The notes: generated from the sequence alone by a model not told the origin. A stretch of DNA of 9,913 nt from UBA9848 sp003454065 (GCA_946629155.1 CAMOXM010000049.1:1-9913); one strand, 5' to 3'. Positions 1 through 6,775 are shown, counted from the stretch's first letter. A program made the numbers and translations.

Positions 1-2
1 AT

Positions 3-439
3 GGGATATATTACACCTATCTTACGAATACCGGCACTTCGTGGAACAAATGGATGAAGGATACGATGGAGAATAGTTCGTACGAGCAGTTCATGCCCTT
101 GTATTCCTGCTTGAAGGAAGCTTACAGCGAAGTCGCTTATTCCGATGGAGAGTATTTGGTGACATTATATGCCGAATTCGGCACGCAGGATGGCGTGACG
201 TTCCATGTTTCCAATAATGAGGACCAGAGACTTACGAGGCGGCGGAATTTGCAATTCGCTTTGATGACGAGAAGAATGTCAGAAGAATCAAGATGAAGGA
301 TCTTGAGTGGACTGCGGATATTGCTGACGAGACCTTTAAATTCAACTTCAAGTTCGATATGAGCATTGATTGGTCGGACAGCCTGACCAGCGATATTGAG
401 GTGATCGAATTCAAATCAGAAAACATCATTACGCTTTAA
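3..439 (+). pseudogene. 3' part of an unrecognised protein gene, interrupted by one frame change
   Basis: The gene enters from the left edge, so its start is not visible. One frame is open from position 3 and reads through about 220 (Tyr/Trp/Asp/Glu-rich, including YTYLTNTGTSWNKW and YSDGEYLVTLYAEFG). A second frame, one base back, carries on with the same character from about 221 (ETYEAAEFAIRFDDEKN) and ends at TAA 437-439. The second frame has a TGA at 218-220, so the switch must fall between about 221 and 239. It is equivalent to one lost base, for example near the gac/cag junction around 223-225. Together the parts give about 143 residues with alternating hydrophobic and charged positions that suggest beta strands (FKFNFKFDMSIDW). 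I do not recognise the family. It may be a pseudogene, a single-base sequence error or, less likely, programmed frameshifting; no slippery heptamer is evident. Confidence 0.55.
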
Positions 440-475
440 GGTGCTCGTTATTGTAAAAATTGCCATTGTAAGAAT

Positions 476-504
476 TTGACATGTTTTTATGATTTTCATA
501 TAAT
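476..504 (+). promoter_or_regulatory. Consensus sigma-70 promoter of the initiator tRNA
   Basis: A -35 box TTGACA (476-481) and a -10 box TATAAT (499-504) are separated by exactly 17 bp. Both hexamers match the consensus perfectly. Transcription would start near 511, about 5 nt before the mature tRNA 5' end at 516. A promoter this strong fits the high demand for initiator tRNA. Confidence 0.93.
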
Positions 505-515
505 AAAAGACATAT

Positions 516-588
516 CGCAGGGTAGAGCAGTTGGAAGCTTGCCGGGCTCATAACCCGGAGGTCGTAGGTTCGAGTCCTACCCCTGCTA
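516..588 (+). tRNA. Initiator tRNA-fMet (anticodon CAU)
   Basis: The cloverleaf is complete. The acceptor stem is 516-522 with 581-587, and the D stem is 525-528 with 537-540 (8-nt loop). The anticodon stem is 542-546 with 554-558, with loop CTCATAA and anticodon CAT at 549-551. The T stem is 564-568 with 576-580, with loop TTCGAGT, and the discriminator is A588. Three features identify it as the initiator rather than elongator Met or Ile2: the first acceptor position is unpaired (C516 against T587), the anticodon stem carries the three consecutive G-C pairs (GGG/CCC), and the D stem has the A11-U24 pair. The 3' CCA is not encoded (AAC follows 588), so a CCA-adding enzyme must supply it. The 1:72 mismatch is C-U, whereas C-A is the usual bacterial form. 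Confidence 0.95.
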
Positions 589-596
589 AACCTCGG

Positions 597-637
597 AAGG
601 CATTGTTGTTTCGGAAGGAAGCGACAATGCCTTTTTT
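597..637 (+). terminator. Intrinsic terminator after tRNA-fMet
   Basis: A 12-bp stem pairs AAGGCATTGTTG (597-608) with CGACAATGCCTT (622-633), including one G-U pair. It closes a 13-nt loop and runs into six T residues (632-637). It ends the single-gene tRNA transcript and isolates it from trpS. Confidence 0.9.
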
Positions 638-650
638 GCATTTTGGATAA

Positions 651-719
651 GATTTTTCAAAACTTCCTTTCGCATCGTTCGCTTTTGGAAGCGTCATCGA
701 AATCGATTTTGAAAAAATC
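651..719 (+). promoter_or_regulatory. Inverted repeat in the trpS leader, possible RNA hairpin
   Basis: GATTTTTCAAAA (651-662) pairs with TTTTGAAAAAATC (707-719) apart from one bulged A. Further pairings lie inside: TTTCG 668-672 with CGAAA 698-702, and a small perfect hairpin CGCTT-TTGG-AAGCG at 680-693. The repeat lies between the tRNA terminator and the trpS start. No T run follows it, so it is not a simple terminator. No T-box signature or Trp-codon leader peptide is present. A regulatory role for trpS is inference. No convincing -35/-10 pair was found for trpS; TAAGAT at 648-653 is the best -10-like string and has no good -35. Confidence 0.4.
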
Positions 720-745
720 CCCCGGAAGTGTTCGGTTTGGAGTTC

Positions 746-1741
746 ATGGTGAAAAGGTTTTTGTCGCTGGTGCAGCCGTCGGGTTCTCTGACGATAGGGA
801 ATTTCATAGGTTCGATACGTCAATTCGTGACTTTGCAAAAAGATTACGACACCTTCATCGGCGTTGCGGACATGCATTCCATCACGATTCCCCAGGATCC
901 GGCTTTTCTGCATAGGAGAAATAGGGAAGTGCTTGCATGGTTCGTGGCCGCCGGCTTGACGGACAAGCATTGCACGTTCTTCATTCAAAGCGATGTCAGG
1001 CTGCATGCGGAGCTTGCTTGGATTTTCGAATGCATAACCAATATGGGCGAGCTGTCGCGCATGACCCAATTCAAAGTCAAGACGGAAGGCAAGACAGACA
1101 AGAAAATAGCCTGCGGACTTTTCACATATCCCGTTCTCATGGCGGCGGACATATTGATTTACGATGCCGATATCGTTCCCGTCGGAAGCGATCAGAAGCA
1201 GCATGTCGAGCTCGCTAGAAACATAGCGGAATGCTTCAATTCCAAATTCGGGAACACATTCGTCGTTCCTGAACCTGTGATTCCGAAGGTTGGGGCCAGG
1301 GTGCGTGATCTTCAAGACCCGTCTAAGAAGATGAGCAAGTCGGCAACCAGCCCGAAGGGCGTGATTTTCCTTGAAGATGATGAAAAAACAATTCGCAAGA
1401 AGATTGCTTCGGCTGCGACCGATGCCGATGCGTTCGTCGATTACGACGAAGAGAAAAAGCCCGGCGTTTCCAATCTTCTTTCGATATATGCTTCGTTGAA
1501 CGGCATCTCCATCGATGAGGCGCTTGCCAAGTTCAGGGGCGAAACGAAATATTCCGTGTTCAAAGGTTGCATTGCAAATTGCGTTGTCGAGCACTTGCTT
1601 CCGCTTCAGGAAAAATACAGGAAGGCCCTGAACGACGGGATCGTGGATGAATATTTGGACAAGGGCGCCAAGCGTGCGAGGGAAGTCGCAGGGAAGAAGC
1701 TGGATGAGGTGTTTTCCAAGGTCGGGTTCGGCCGCGCCTGA
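746..1741 (+). CDS. trpS: Tryptophan--tRNA ligase
   Basis: This cytoplasmic class Ic aminoacyl-tRNA synthetase activates tryptophan with ATP and charges tRNA-Trp. The N-terminus reads KRFLSLVQPSGSLTIGN, where TIGN is the HIGH-like motif (about residues 16-19). A central segment PVGSDQKQH is typical of TrpS, and the KMSKS loop is intact at residues 195-199. The 331-residue length is normal for bacterial TrpS. The frame is open back to a GTG at 728, but homologues begin at the KRxLSxxQPSG stretch. The only ribosome-binding-like sequence is GGAG (739-742), which lies 3 nt before ATG 746 and 6 nt before GTG 749, so GTG 749 is a real alternative start. It heads a cluster: the methyltransferase gene starts 28 bp downstream and the lipoprotein gene follows. 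The domain and motifs are seen directly; the function follows firmly from the family. Confidence 0.96.
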   Translation: MVKRFLSLVQPSGSLTIGNFIGSIRQFVTLQKDYDTFIGVADMHSITIPQDPAFLHRRNREVLAWFVAAGLTDKHCTFFIQSDVRLHAELAWIFECITNMGELSRMTQFKVKTEGKTDKKIACGLFTYPVLMAADILIYDADIVPVGSDQKQHVELARNIAECFNSKFGNTFVVPEPVIPKVGARVRDLQDPSKKMSKSATSPKGVIFLEDDEKTIRKKIASAATDADAFVDYDEEKKPGVSNLLSIYASLNGISIDEALAKFRGETKYSVFKGCIANCVVEHLLPLQEKYRKALNDGIVDEYLDKGAKRAREVAGKKLDEVFSKVGFGRA

Positions 1742-1769
1742 TCCGAAACAAACGAAGTATGCAGGATGA

Positions 1770-2552
1770 ATGCGCAGGATTATGAATAGGGAAGAGAATC
1801 TGGCGAGAATTAGCGTTGTGCTTGTCCAGCCCGAAGATTGTCAGAACATAGGTTCCGTATGCCGTGCGGCGAAGACGATGGGGATCGGACGGCTTAAAAT
1901 CGTCGGACGCAGCGAATTCGATGAGGCTAGGGTGCGTCAGCTTTCCGTTCATGCTTTCGATTTGTTCGAGAAGAAGATGCTTTTCAAGACGCTTGACGAT
2001 GCGCTTGGCTCATCTTCGCTTTCGATTGCTTTCACAAGGCGCATCGGCAAGTTCAGAAAAGGGCTTCCGCTATCCCCTTCCGGATTGGCGGAAATGGTGA
2101 GATCATTTCCTCATGGCGACATAGACTTGGTTTTCGGTAGGGAAAGTGACGGGCTAACGGATGATGAAGTTTGCAGTTGCAACATGGCATGCGCTATAGA
2201 AACATCGTCTGCCTTCCCATCGCTTAATCTTTCCCAAGCCGTTCAGATAGCCGCTTACAGCCTTTTCACAGGTTTGGATGATTATGCGGATGATTCGCTT
2301 TTGCAAGCGAAAAGGGCTGCTGTCAGGAAAAAAGTCGATGATGCGGTTTGCGATGCTTGCGCGCTTCTCGGCGATATGCGCTATTTCAAGGAATCAAGCG
2401 ATGAGGAAGCGAATTTCAAAGTCTTTTTACGCGATAGCCTGCTGAGGGGAGCATTCAGCGAATGGGAAATCGGACGGATAGGTAGATTCTTCAGGAAGGT
2501 GCATGATATTTCCAAATACAAGGGAGAGGGATTTGAATCCCGCAAAGGTTAG
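1770..2552 (+). CDS. SPOUT (TrmH/TrmJ-type) RNA 2'-O-methyltransferase
   Basis: This is an S-adenosylmethionine-dependent RNA ribose methyltransferase with the trefoil-knot SPOUT fold. All three family motifs are visible: motif 1 NIGSVCRAAKTMG (residues 26-38, with the conserved Asn and Arg), motif 2 LVFGRESDGLTDDEV (about 120-134) and motif 3 LNLSQAVQIAAY (about 152-163). The opening ISVVLVQPEDCQNIGS and a helical C-terminal extension of about 90 residues resemble TrmJ/LasT, which methylates position 32 of tRNA anticodon loops. At 260 residues it is close to TrmJ in length. The exact target nucleotide cannot be read from sequence, so no symbol is given. It starts 28 bp after trpS and ends 3 bp before the next gene, so co-expression with trpS is likely. 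ATG 1770 has AGGA (1763-1766) 3 nt upstream; ATG 1782 is an alternative start. Confidence 0.88.
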   Translation: MRRIMNREENLARISVVLVQPEDCQNIGSVCRAAKTMGIGRLKIVGRSEFDEARVRQLSVHAFDLFEKKMLFKTLDDALGSSSLSIAFTRRIGKFRKGLPLSPSGLAEMVRSFPHGDIDLVFGRESDGLTDDEVCSCNMACAIETSSAFPSLNLSQAVQIAAYSLFTGLDDYADDSLLQAKRAAVRKKVDDAVCDACALLGDMRYFKESSDEEANFKVFLRDSLLRGAFSEWEIGRIGRFFRKVHDISKYKGEGFESRKG

Positions 2553-2555
2553 GGC

Positions 2556-3539
2556 ATGGTGAAAATGAAAATCGGAAAAGTTGCTTTCGTTTTGACCGCA
2601 ATCCTTCAGGCATTCGGTCTTTCTTCTTGCAAAAGCAAGAAGGAAATAGTGGGGATAATCCAATTCGGGTCGCACGAATCCTTGAACGCCTGCAGGCTTG
2701 GGATAGAGGACGGACTTAGGAAATCGGGAATAAATCTCGACAGATACGACATTCGCCGCTTCGACAGCGATTTTCAGACGGATTTGTCGTTTCTCCAAGC
2801 TAAAGAGCTGGTTGAAAGCGGAGCGAAACTTGTAGTGGCGATAGCGACTCCGGCTGCGCTTCAGGCGGCTAAGGCTTGCGACGGGACTGGAATCCCCGTC
2901 GTCTACTGCGCCGTAACCGACAGTTCCAAGCTTGACGGATTCGATAATTGCACGGGGACGAGCGATATTCCGGATTACGAAGCGCAGATGGAGCTCATAT
3001 ACGAATTCATGGGTCGAAAGGACGGGTTGCGAATAGGAACCTTGATGTCCATGAACGAACCGAGCGATCTTGTGCAGCTCAAGTCGTTTAGGGAAGAAGC
3101 GGACAAATACGGCGCAAGCATAGTCGGCTTGTCCGTATTGAATCCGAACAGCATCAGGCTGCAAACGCGCTCGCTGATAACATTCGGCGTGGATTGCATG
3201 ATGAATCTTCTCGACAGCTCCGTAGTCAGCAGGCTCGACGCCATTCTGGATGTTGCCGATGCAGCAGGAATACCTGTTTTCGGGAGCGATGTCGAACAGG
3301 TGGAGTCCGGTTGCCTCGCTTCGGCATCTCTTGATTATCATTCGGTCGGGGAGTGCGCGGGAGAGCAGGCGGCGAAGATATTGAAGGGTTGCAAAGTCTC
3401 GGAAGTGCCCCATAGAATCATCGAAAAGCAATCGAAACCGTATTACAATTCCGGAAAGTTCGAAAGCTTTGATCCTGCTTCGGTTTCGTTCCCCGGTTCG
3501 ATTCGGGTGATAGAGGATGTTTGCGGACTCGCCTTGTAA
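2556..3539 (+). CDS. Solute-binding lipoprotein of the TrpX/DUF534 ABC family
   Basis: The 327-residue protein starts with a lipoprotein signal: basic MVKMKIGK, a hydrophobic stretch (about 9-21) and a lipobox LSSC with Cys25. It would therefore be anchored at the outer face of the inner membrane. The mature part has the two-lobe periplasmic-binding pattern of the ABC-transporter DUF534/TrpX family: VGIIQFGSHESLNACRLG at the start, LVVAIATPAALQAAK, IPVVYCAVTD, and near the end VFGSDVEQVESG followed by DYHSVGECAGEQAAKIL. TrpX members are linked to aromatic amino-acid uptake in other bacteria; the ligand here is unproven. No permease or ATPase gene is adjacent. The protein contains no tryptophan residue at all. 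It starts 3 bp after the methyltransferase stop, with AAAGG (2544-2548) 7 nt before ATG 2556. ATG 2565 is possible but would shorten the basic n-region. Confidence 0.87.
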   Translation: MVKMKIGKVAFVLTAILQAFGLSSCKSKKEIVGIIQFGSHESLNACRLGIEDGLRKSGINLDRYDIRRFDSDFQTDLSFLQAKELVESGAKLVVAIATPAALQAAKACDGTGIPVVYCAVTDSSKLDGFDNCTGTSDIPDYEAQMELIYEFMGRKDGLRIGTLMSMNEPSDLVQLKSFREEADKYGASIVGLSVLNPNSIRLQTRSLITFGVDCMMNLLDSSVVSRLDAILDVADAAGIPVFGSDVEQVESGCLASASLDYHSVGECAGEQAAKILKGCKVSEVPHRIIEKQSKPYYNSGKFESFDPASVSFPGSIRVIEDVCGLAL

Positions 3540-3561
3540 GAAAACGGCCGATATGTATAAT
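3534..3561 (+). promoter_or_regulatory. Candidate promoter for the pyrophosphatase gene
   Basis: A perfect -10 TATAAT (3556-3561) is preceded by TTGTAA (3534-3539, 4 of 6 matches) with a 16-bp spacer. The -35 overlaps the stop codon of the lipoprotein gene. The predicted transcription start is 6-8 nt after the -10, at or beside ATG 3567/ATG 3570, so the mRNA would have almost no leader. Confidence 0.55.
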
Positions 3562-3566
3562 TGACG

Positions 3567-5231
3567 ATGATGGATCAAGATAGAAATGTTTATGTGATCG
3601 GCCACAAGAATCCTGATATGGATTCGATATGCGCTGCGATTGCTTACGCAAGGTTCAAGAACCTGACGGATAAGAAGAGGAATTATGTCGCAGCAAGGTG
3701 CGGTCATTTGAACAACCAATGCACGAATTATCTTCAAGCGTTTTCAATAGAGAAGCCGCTTTACATGACCGATGCTTTCGTGCATGTTGACGATGTGTTC
3801 GTCAATACGGATGTGATGCTTCGCCAGACGGATCCAATATATAAGCTGGTGAGCATTTTCGAGGACGAGAAATACGAATACAGCGTCATTCCCGTATTCA
3901 AAGACAGCAAGTTCAGGACCTTGTTGACCAAGGAATCCATAGCTTCGTATTTTCTCAAGGTGAGCAATGCCAAGAAAAGGGAGGAGATTTTCTTCAGCCA
4001 ATCCTCGTGGGAGGAGGGCATCGGAGGGCATTTTCTCAAAAAAGGCGAATCGGACGAAAGCTTCAAGGCGCTCATTATGATAGGCTGCATGGAGCGATCT
4101 GAGGTCGTAAGCAGGATTCGAAGCGTCAAGAAGAACGGCAGGAAGATAGTTTTCATAACCGGAAACAGGATCGACACCATCAACCTTGCGATAAAGGAGA
4201 AAGTCGATGCCGTGATAGTGACGGGGATAAGCAAAAGCGATGAGGCGAAAATCAAATGCGAAGGCTTCAAGGGTCCGATATTCATAAGCGGCGGCGATAC
4301 CTCGCAGACCATAAGGCTTCTCAGGCTGTGCCAGAACGTTTCGCTGCTGCATGATGAGGTTTTTCCTTCCGTAAAACGCAAGACGCTTTTCGAGGAAGCC
4401 AAGACGATGCTGCTCTCCAAGGGTCTCAAGGCTTTGGCTGTCGAAGACGAGGACGGAAGTTTCGTCGGTTTCCTGACCAGGAGGAATTTTCTATTTAAGC
4501 CCAAGAGGAGCTTCATTCTGGTCGATCATAACGAGCATGATCAATGCATCGATGGAATAGATGAGGCTGAAATCAGGGAAATCGTAGATCATCACAGGTT
4601 CAACAGCGAGAAAACGACCGCTCCGATTTTCATAAATGCGGAACCGGTCGGTTCTACATGCACTATAGTTTGGGAGCTGTATAAGAGAAGGCATGTCAGG
4701 ATAGACAAGGAAACCGCTACCATTCTATTGGGAGGGCTGGTTTCGGATACCGTATTCCTTAAAAGCCCGACGGCTACCTCGATAGACAAGAGGGCGTATC
4801 AGGAATTGCTAGGCATATCCGGTCTGACAGAGGAGAAGCTCAGCAGCGTGATATACTCCAATTATCGGAAGTTCGAGGATCTCGATAGCGATAGGGCTGT
4901 GTCGTCGGATTTCAAGATATATACGGAGAAGGGTATCAAATTCGGTATCGGGCAGGTTGAGGTGGTGGGCATGCCTGATGTGATGGGCAACCCTAAAGTC
5001 CAAGAACTGCTTCAATCCCTTGAAAAGATAAGGGATTTTCAATTCCTTTCCTTCGCAATGCTTATGGTATCGGACGCCCAGACGGCATCGTCCGTTCTGG
5101 TTTCCACGAAAACGAGGATTACGGAAAATCTGCAATACGCCAAAATACGCGACGGCGTTTACGACATGCCTGGCGTGATTTCCAGGAAAAAGCAGCTTCT
5201 TCCCGAACTTTTGCGAGCATTAGCGGAATAG
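3567..5231 (+). CDS. Manganese-dependent inorganic pyrophosphatase with CBS and DRTGG domains
   Basis: A family II (DHH/DHHA2) pyrophosphatase, hydrolysing PPi to two phosphates in the cytoplasm and pulling forward reactions such as tRNA charging and PRPP use. The split DHH catalytic domain begins with GHKNPDMDS (residues 12-20) and resumes with VDHNEHD (Asp320) and VDHH (Asp341). The DHHA2 domain ends with the signature SRKKQ (about 539-543). Inserted between are CBS-like segments (about 70-125 and 265-310) flanking a DRTGG-like domain (about 165-265). In characterised family members the CBS pair binds adenine nucleotides (AMP/ADP inhibit, ATP activates) and DRTGG confers response to diadenosine polyphosphates. 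At 554 residues the length is normal for this type. The frame is open from TTG 3561, but that codon lies inside the -10 box. Tandem ATGs at 3567 and 3570 are more likely starts. No Shine-Dalgarno sequence precedes any of them. Confidence 0.93.
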   Translation: MMDQDRNVYVIGHKNPDMDSICAAIAYARFKNLTDKKRNYVAARCGHLNNQCTNYLQAFSIEKPLYMTDAFVHVDDVFVNTDVMLRQTDPIYKLVSIFEDEKYEYSVIPVFKDSKFRTLLTKESIASYFLKVSNAKKREEIFFSQSSWEEGIGGHFLKKGESDESFKALIMIGCMERSEVVSRIRSVKKNGRKIVFITGNRIDTINLAIKEKVDAVIVTGISKSDEAKIKCEGFKGPIFISGGDTSQTIRLLRLCQNVSLLHDEVFPSVKRKTLFEEAKTMLLSKGLKALAVEDEDGSFVGFLTRRNFLFKPKRSFILVDHNEHDQCIDGIDEAEIREIVDHHRFNSEKTTAPIFINAEPVGSTCTIVWELYKRRHVRIDKETATILLGGLVSDTVFLKSPTATSIDKRAYQELLGISGLTEEKLSSVIYSNYRKFEDLDSDRAVSSDFKIYTEKGIKFGIGQVEVVGMPDVMGNPKVQELLQSLEKIRDFQFLSFAMLMVSDAQTASSVLVSTKTRITENLQYAKIRDGVYDMPGVISRKKQLLPELLRALAE

Positions 5232-5278
5232 CCTTTGCACCATATCGAAACTTAGTAGTTGTTTATAGAAACTTCGGA

Positions 5279-5284
5279 TAAAAT
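5279..5284 (+). promoter_or_regulatory. Weak candidate -10 element for the aspartokinase gene
   Basis: TAAAAT (5279-5284) matches the -10 consensus at 5 of 6 positions. The nearest -35-like string, TTGTTT (5259-5264), is only 14 bp away, which is too short. The gap 5232-5316 has no terminator, so read-through from the pyrophosphatase gene is equally possible. Confidence 0.25.
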
Positions 5285-5304
5285 GTTTGAATAATGCTTT
5301 GAAT

Positions 5305-5310
5305 AGGAGG
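5305..5310 (+). promoter_or_regulatory. Perfect Shine-Dalgarno site that sets the aspartokinase start
   Basis: AGGAGG at 5305-5310 lies 6 nt before ATG 5317. The frame is open back to a TTG at 5287, but this site and the family N-terminus (IKVAKFGGTS) fix the start at 5317. Confidence 0.9.
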
Positions 5311-5316
5311 ATTGAT

Positions 5317-6261
5317 ATGATAAAAGTTGCCAAATTCGGAGGAACGTCGCTTGCGGATTCGACGCAAATACGCAAGGTTGCGGGCATAATCGCCAAAAGC
5401 GATCCTGCGGTAGTGGTGGTTTCGGCTCCTGGAAAAAGATTTCCATCGGATATCAAGATTACCGATATCCTGCTTGATTACGCTAAGACGCATGACAAAT
5501 CGCTTGTAGATGCTTTTGCGGAGAGGGTCATCGCAATTGAAAAGGACCTTTCGATTTCATCCAGAGCTTCCGATTACATAAAGGAGAATTATGCCGAATG
5601 GAAGACTGCCGACGAGGCGGCGTCTCGCGGAGAATACGTTTCCGGATTGATCGTGAGCGAATACGTGAAGCGCGATTTTTTAGATCCGTTCGACTATATC
5701 GAGATAAGCGATGATTCGCTCACGGTATGCGATGCCACCTACGGTGCTTTGGCAAAAGCAATAGATCCTAACAAAAAATATGTCATGCCGGGGTTTTACG
5801 GAAAAGGTTCTGATGGAAAAATCAAGACTTTCACGCGCGGAGGGAGTGATACGACAGGTTCCGTGGTTGCTAGAGCGATCAAGGCGGATGTCTATGAGAA
5901 TTACACCGATGTGTCCGGAGTTTTCAATGCCAATCCCAAGCTTATCGAAAAGGCCATGCCGATTAGCGAGCTTTCGTATGCGGCGCTGCGTTCGTTGGCG
6001 GAAAACGGAACCGAAGTGTTCTGCTTCAGCGCAATACGTCCGGTCGAGAATCTGATTCCCATCCATGTCTTAAATACCAACAAGCCCGAAGAGCTGGGCA
6101 CGAAAATCGTCAACAACGATTCCATACGTCCAGAAGACGCTTCCAAACCCGTAGCTTTGACCAAGAACGGAAACGATGTAGTCGTCGTGTGCTGCGACGG
6201 AACGGCGAAGAATCTGGGTGCGTGCGATATCGCATCCCAATTCGACAGGATTTTCGGATAA
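5317..6261 (+). CDS. Aspartate kinase, catalytic domain only (ACT domains missing)
   Basis: It phosphorylates L-aspartate with ATP, the first step toward lysine/diaminopimelate, threonine and methionine. The amino-acid kinase domain is intact: KFGGTS at residues 6-11, SAPGKRFPSDIKITD (a variant seen in one bacterial aspartokinase subgroup), TRGGSDTTGS at 173-182 and YTDVSGVFNANP for nucleotide binding. The catalytic part ends at about GTKIV (261-265). Family members normally continue for 140-170 residues with two ACT domains that bind lysine or threonine. Here only about 49 residues follow, including VALTKNGNDVVVVC, which could be the first strand of a degenerate ACT unit. The stop at 6259-6261 is followed 17 bp later by an unrelated membrane-protein gene, and no ACT-like coding appears in other frames. 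The enzyme may thus lack feedback control or use a separate regulatory subunit. The kinase assignment is firm; the regulatory consequence is inferred. Confidence 0.9.
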   Translation: MIKVAKFGGTSLADSTQIRKVAGIIAKSDPAVVVVSAPGKRFPSDIKITDILLDYAKTHDKSLVDAFAERVIAIEKDLSISSRASDYIKENYAEWKTADEAASRGEYVSGLIVSEYVKRDFLDPFDYIEISDDSLTVCDATYGALAKAIDPNKKYVMPGFYGKGSDGKIKTFTRGGSDTTGSVVARAIKADVYENYTDVSGVFNANPKLIEKAMPISELSYAALRSLAENGTEVFCFSAIRPVENLIPIHVLNTNKPEELGTKIVNNDSIRPEDASKPVALTKNGNDVVVVCCDGTAKNLGACDIASQFDRIFG

Positions 6262-6278
6262 TCGGCTGCAATTGAATT

Positions 6279-6707
6279 ATGTTTTCGTTCGTTTGGCCTG
6301 TGGCCTTGATTGTAGTTTCAAACGTGTTTTACCAAGTGTGCGCGAAATCAGCGCCTGAAGGGATGGATTCGTTTGCAATGCTCGTCATCACTTATGTTTC
6401 CGGAGCCGTCCTTTCCATAGCCATGTATTTCATTCTGAACAAGGGCGGCGACTTGCTTGCCGAGTTCAAGAAAACGAATATCACGCCGTTCGCATGGGGA
6501 TTGGTTCTCATAGGCTTGGAAGTGGGTAGCATCTATGCATACAAGGCTGGTTGGAAGATAAGCGTGATGCAAATCGTCCAAGTATCCTTTTTAGCTGTGG
6601 CTTTGATTTTCGTCGGCTATTTCGCCTACAAGGAGAAGATAACATGGAATAAAATCGCAGGCATGGTTGTCTGCCTCATCGGTCTAGGGCTTGTGAATTG
6701 GAAATGA
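6279..6707 (+). CDS. Single-domain EamA/DMT-superfamily membrane protein
   Basis: The 142-residue protein is very hydrophobic, with four to five predicted membrane segments: about residues 3-20, 31-52, 70-88, 95-115 and 121-140. The first segment, SFVWPVALIVVSNVFYQVCAKS, and the end, AGMVVCLIGLGLVNWK, match the half-size EamA-like drug/metabolite transporter proteins related to EmrE. Full-size EamA transporters have ten segments, so this one would need to dimerise. The substrate is unknown. Its gene is 17 bp downstream of the aspartokinase gene, so they probably share an mRNA; a role in moving an amino acid or related metabolite is only a guess. No Shine-Dalgarno motif precedes ATG 6279, so translation may depend on coupling to the upstream gene. 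Confidence 0.82.
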   Translation: MFSFVWPVALIVVSNVFYQVCAKSAPEGMDSFAMLVITYVSGAVLSIAMYFILNKGGDLLAEFKKTNITPFAWGLVLIGLEVGSIYAYKAGWKISVMQIVQVSFLAVALIFVGYFAYKEKITWNKIAGMVVCLIGLGLVNWK

Positions 6708-6775
6708 TGGTGCTGCCCTTTGATGCTTGGCGGCTTTATCGCTGGCTTTGCTTTATCACGCGCCTGCGTTCGATT

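Noticed and set aside
429..641. 70-residue minus-strand open frame containing GRTRTYDLRVMSP
   Set aside because: This is the reverse translation of tRNA-fMet, a common misannotation, not a protein.
638..745. Possible T-box riboswitch before trpS
   Set aside because: The leader is too short and lacks the conserved T-box antiterminator sequence and a terminator.
548..1594. 348-residue minus-strand open frame
   Set aside because: It lies antisense to trpS and runs into the tRNA. Its C-terminus AGVGLEPTTSGL is the well-known false peptide made by translating the reverse strand of a tRNA T-arm region.
2427..3737. 436-residue minus-strand open frame
   Set aside because: It overlaps three well-supported + strand genes and has no recognisable motif or ribosome binding site. 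It arises from the codon usage of the opposite strand.
3744..4516. Overlapping minus-strand open frames inside the pyrophosphatase gene
   Set aside because: The + strand frame has complete family motifs; the antisense frames have low-complexity, Ser/Leu-rich translations typical of shadows.
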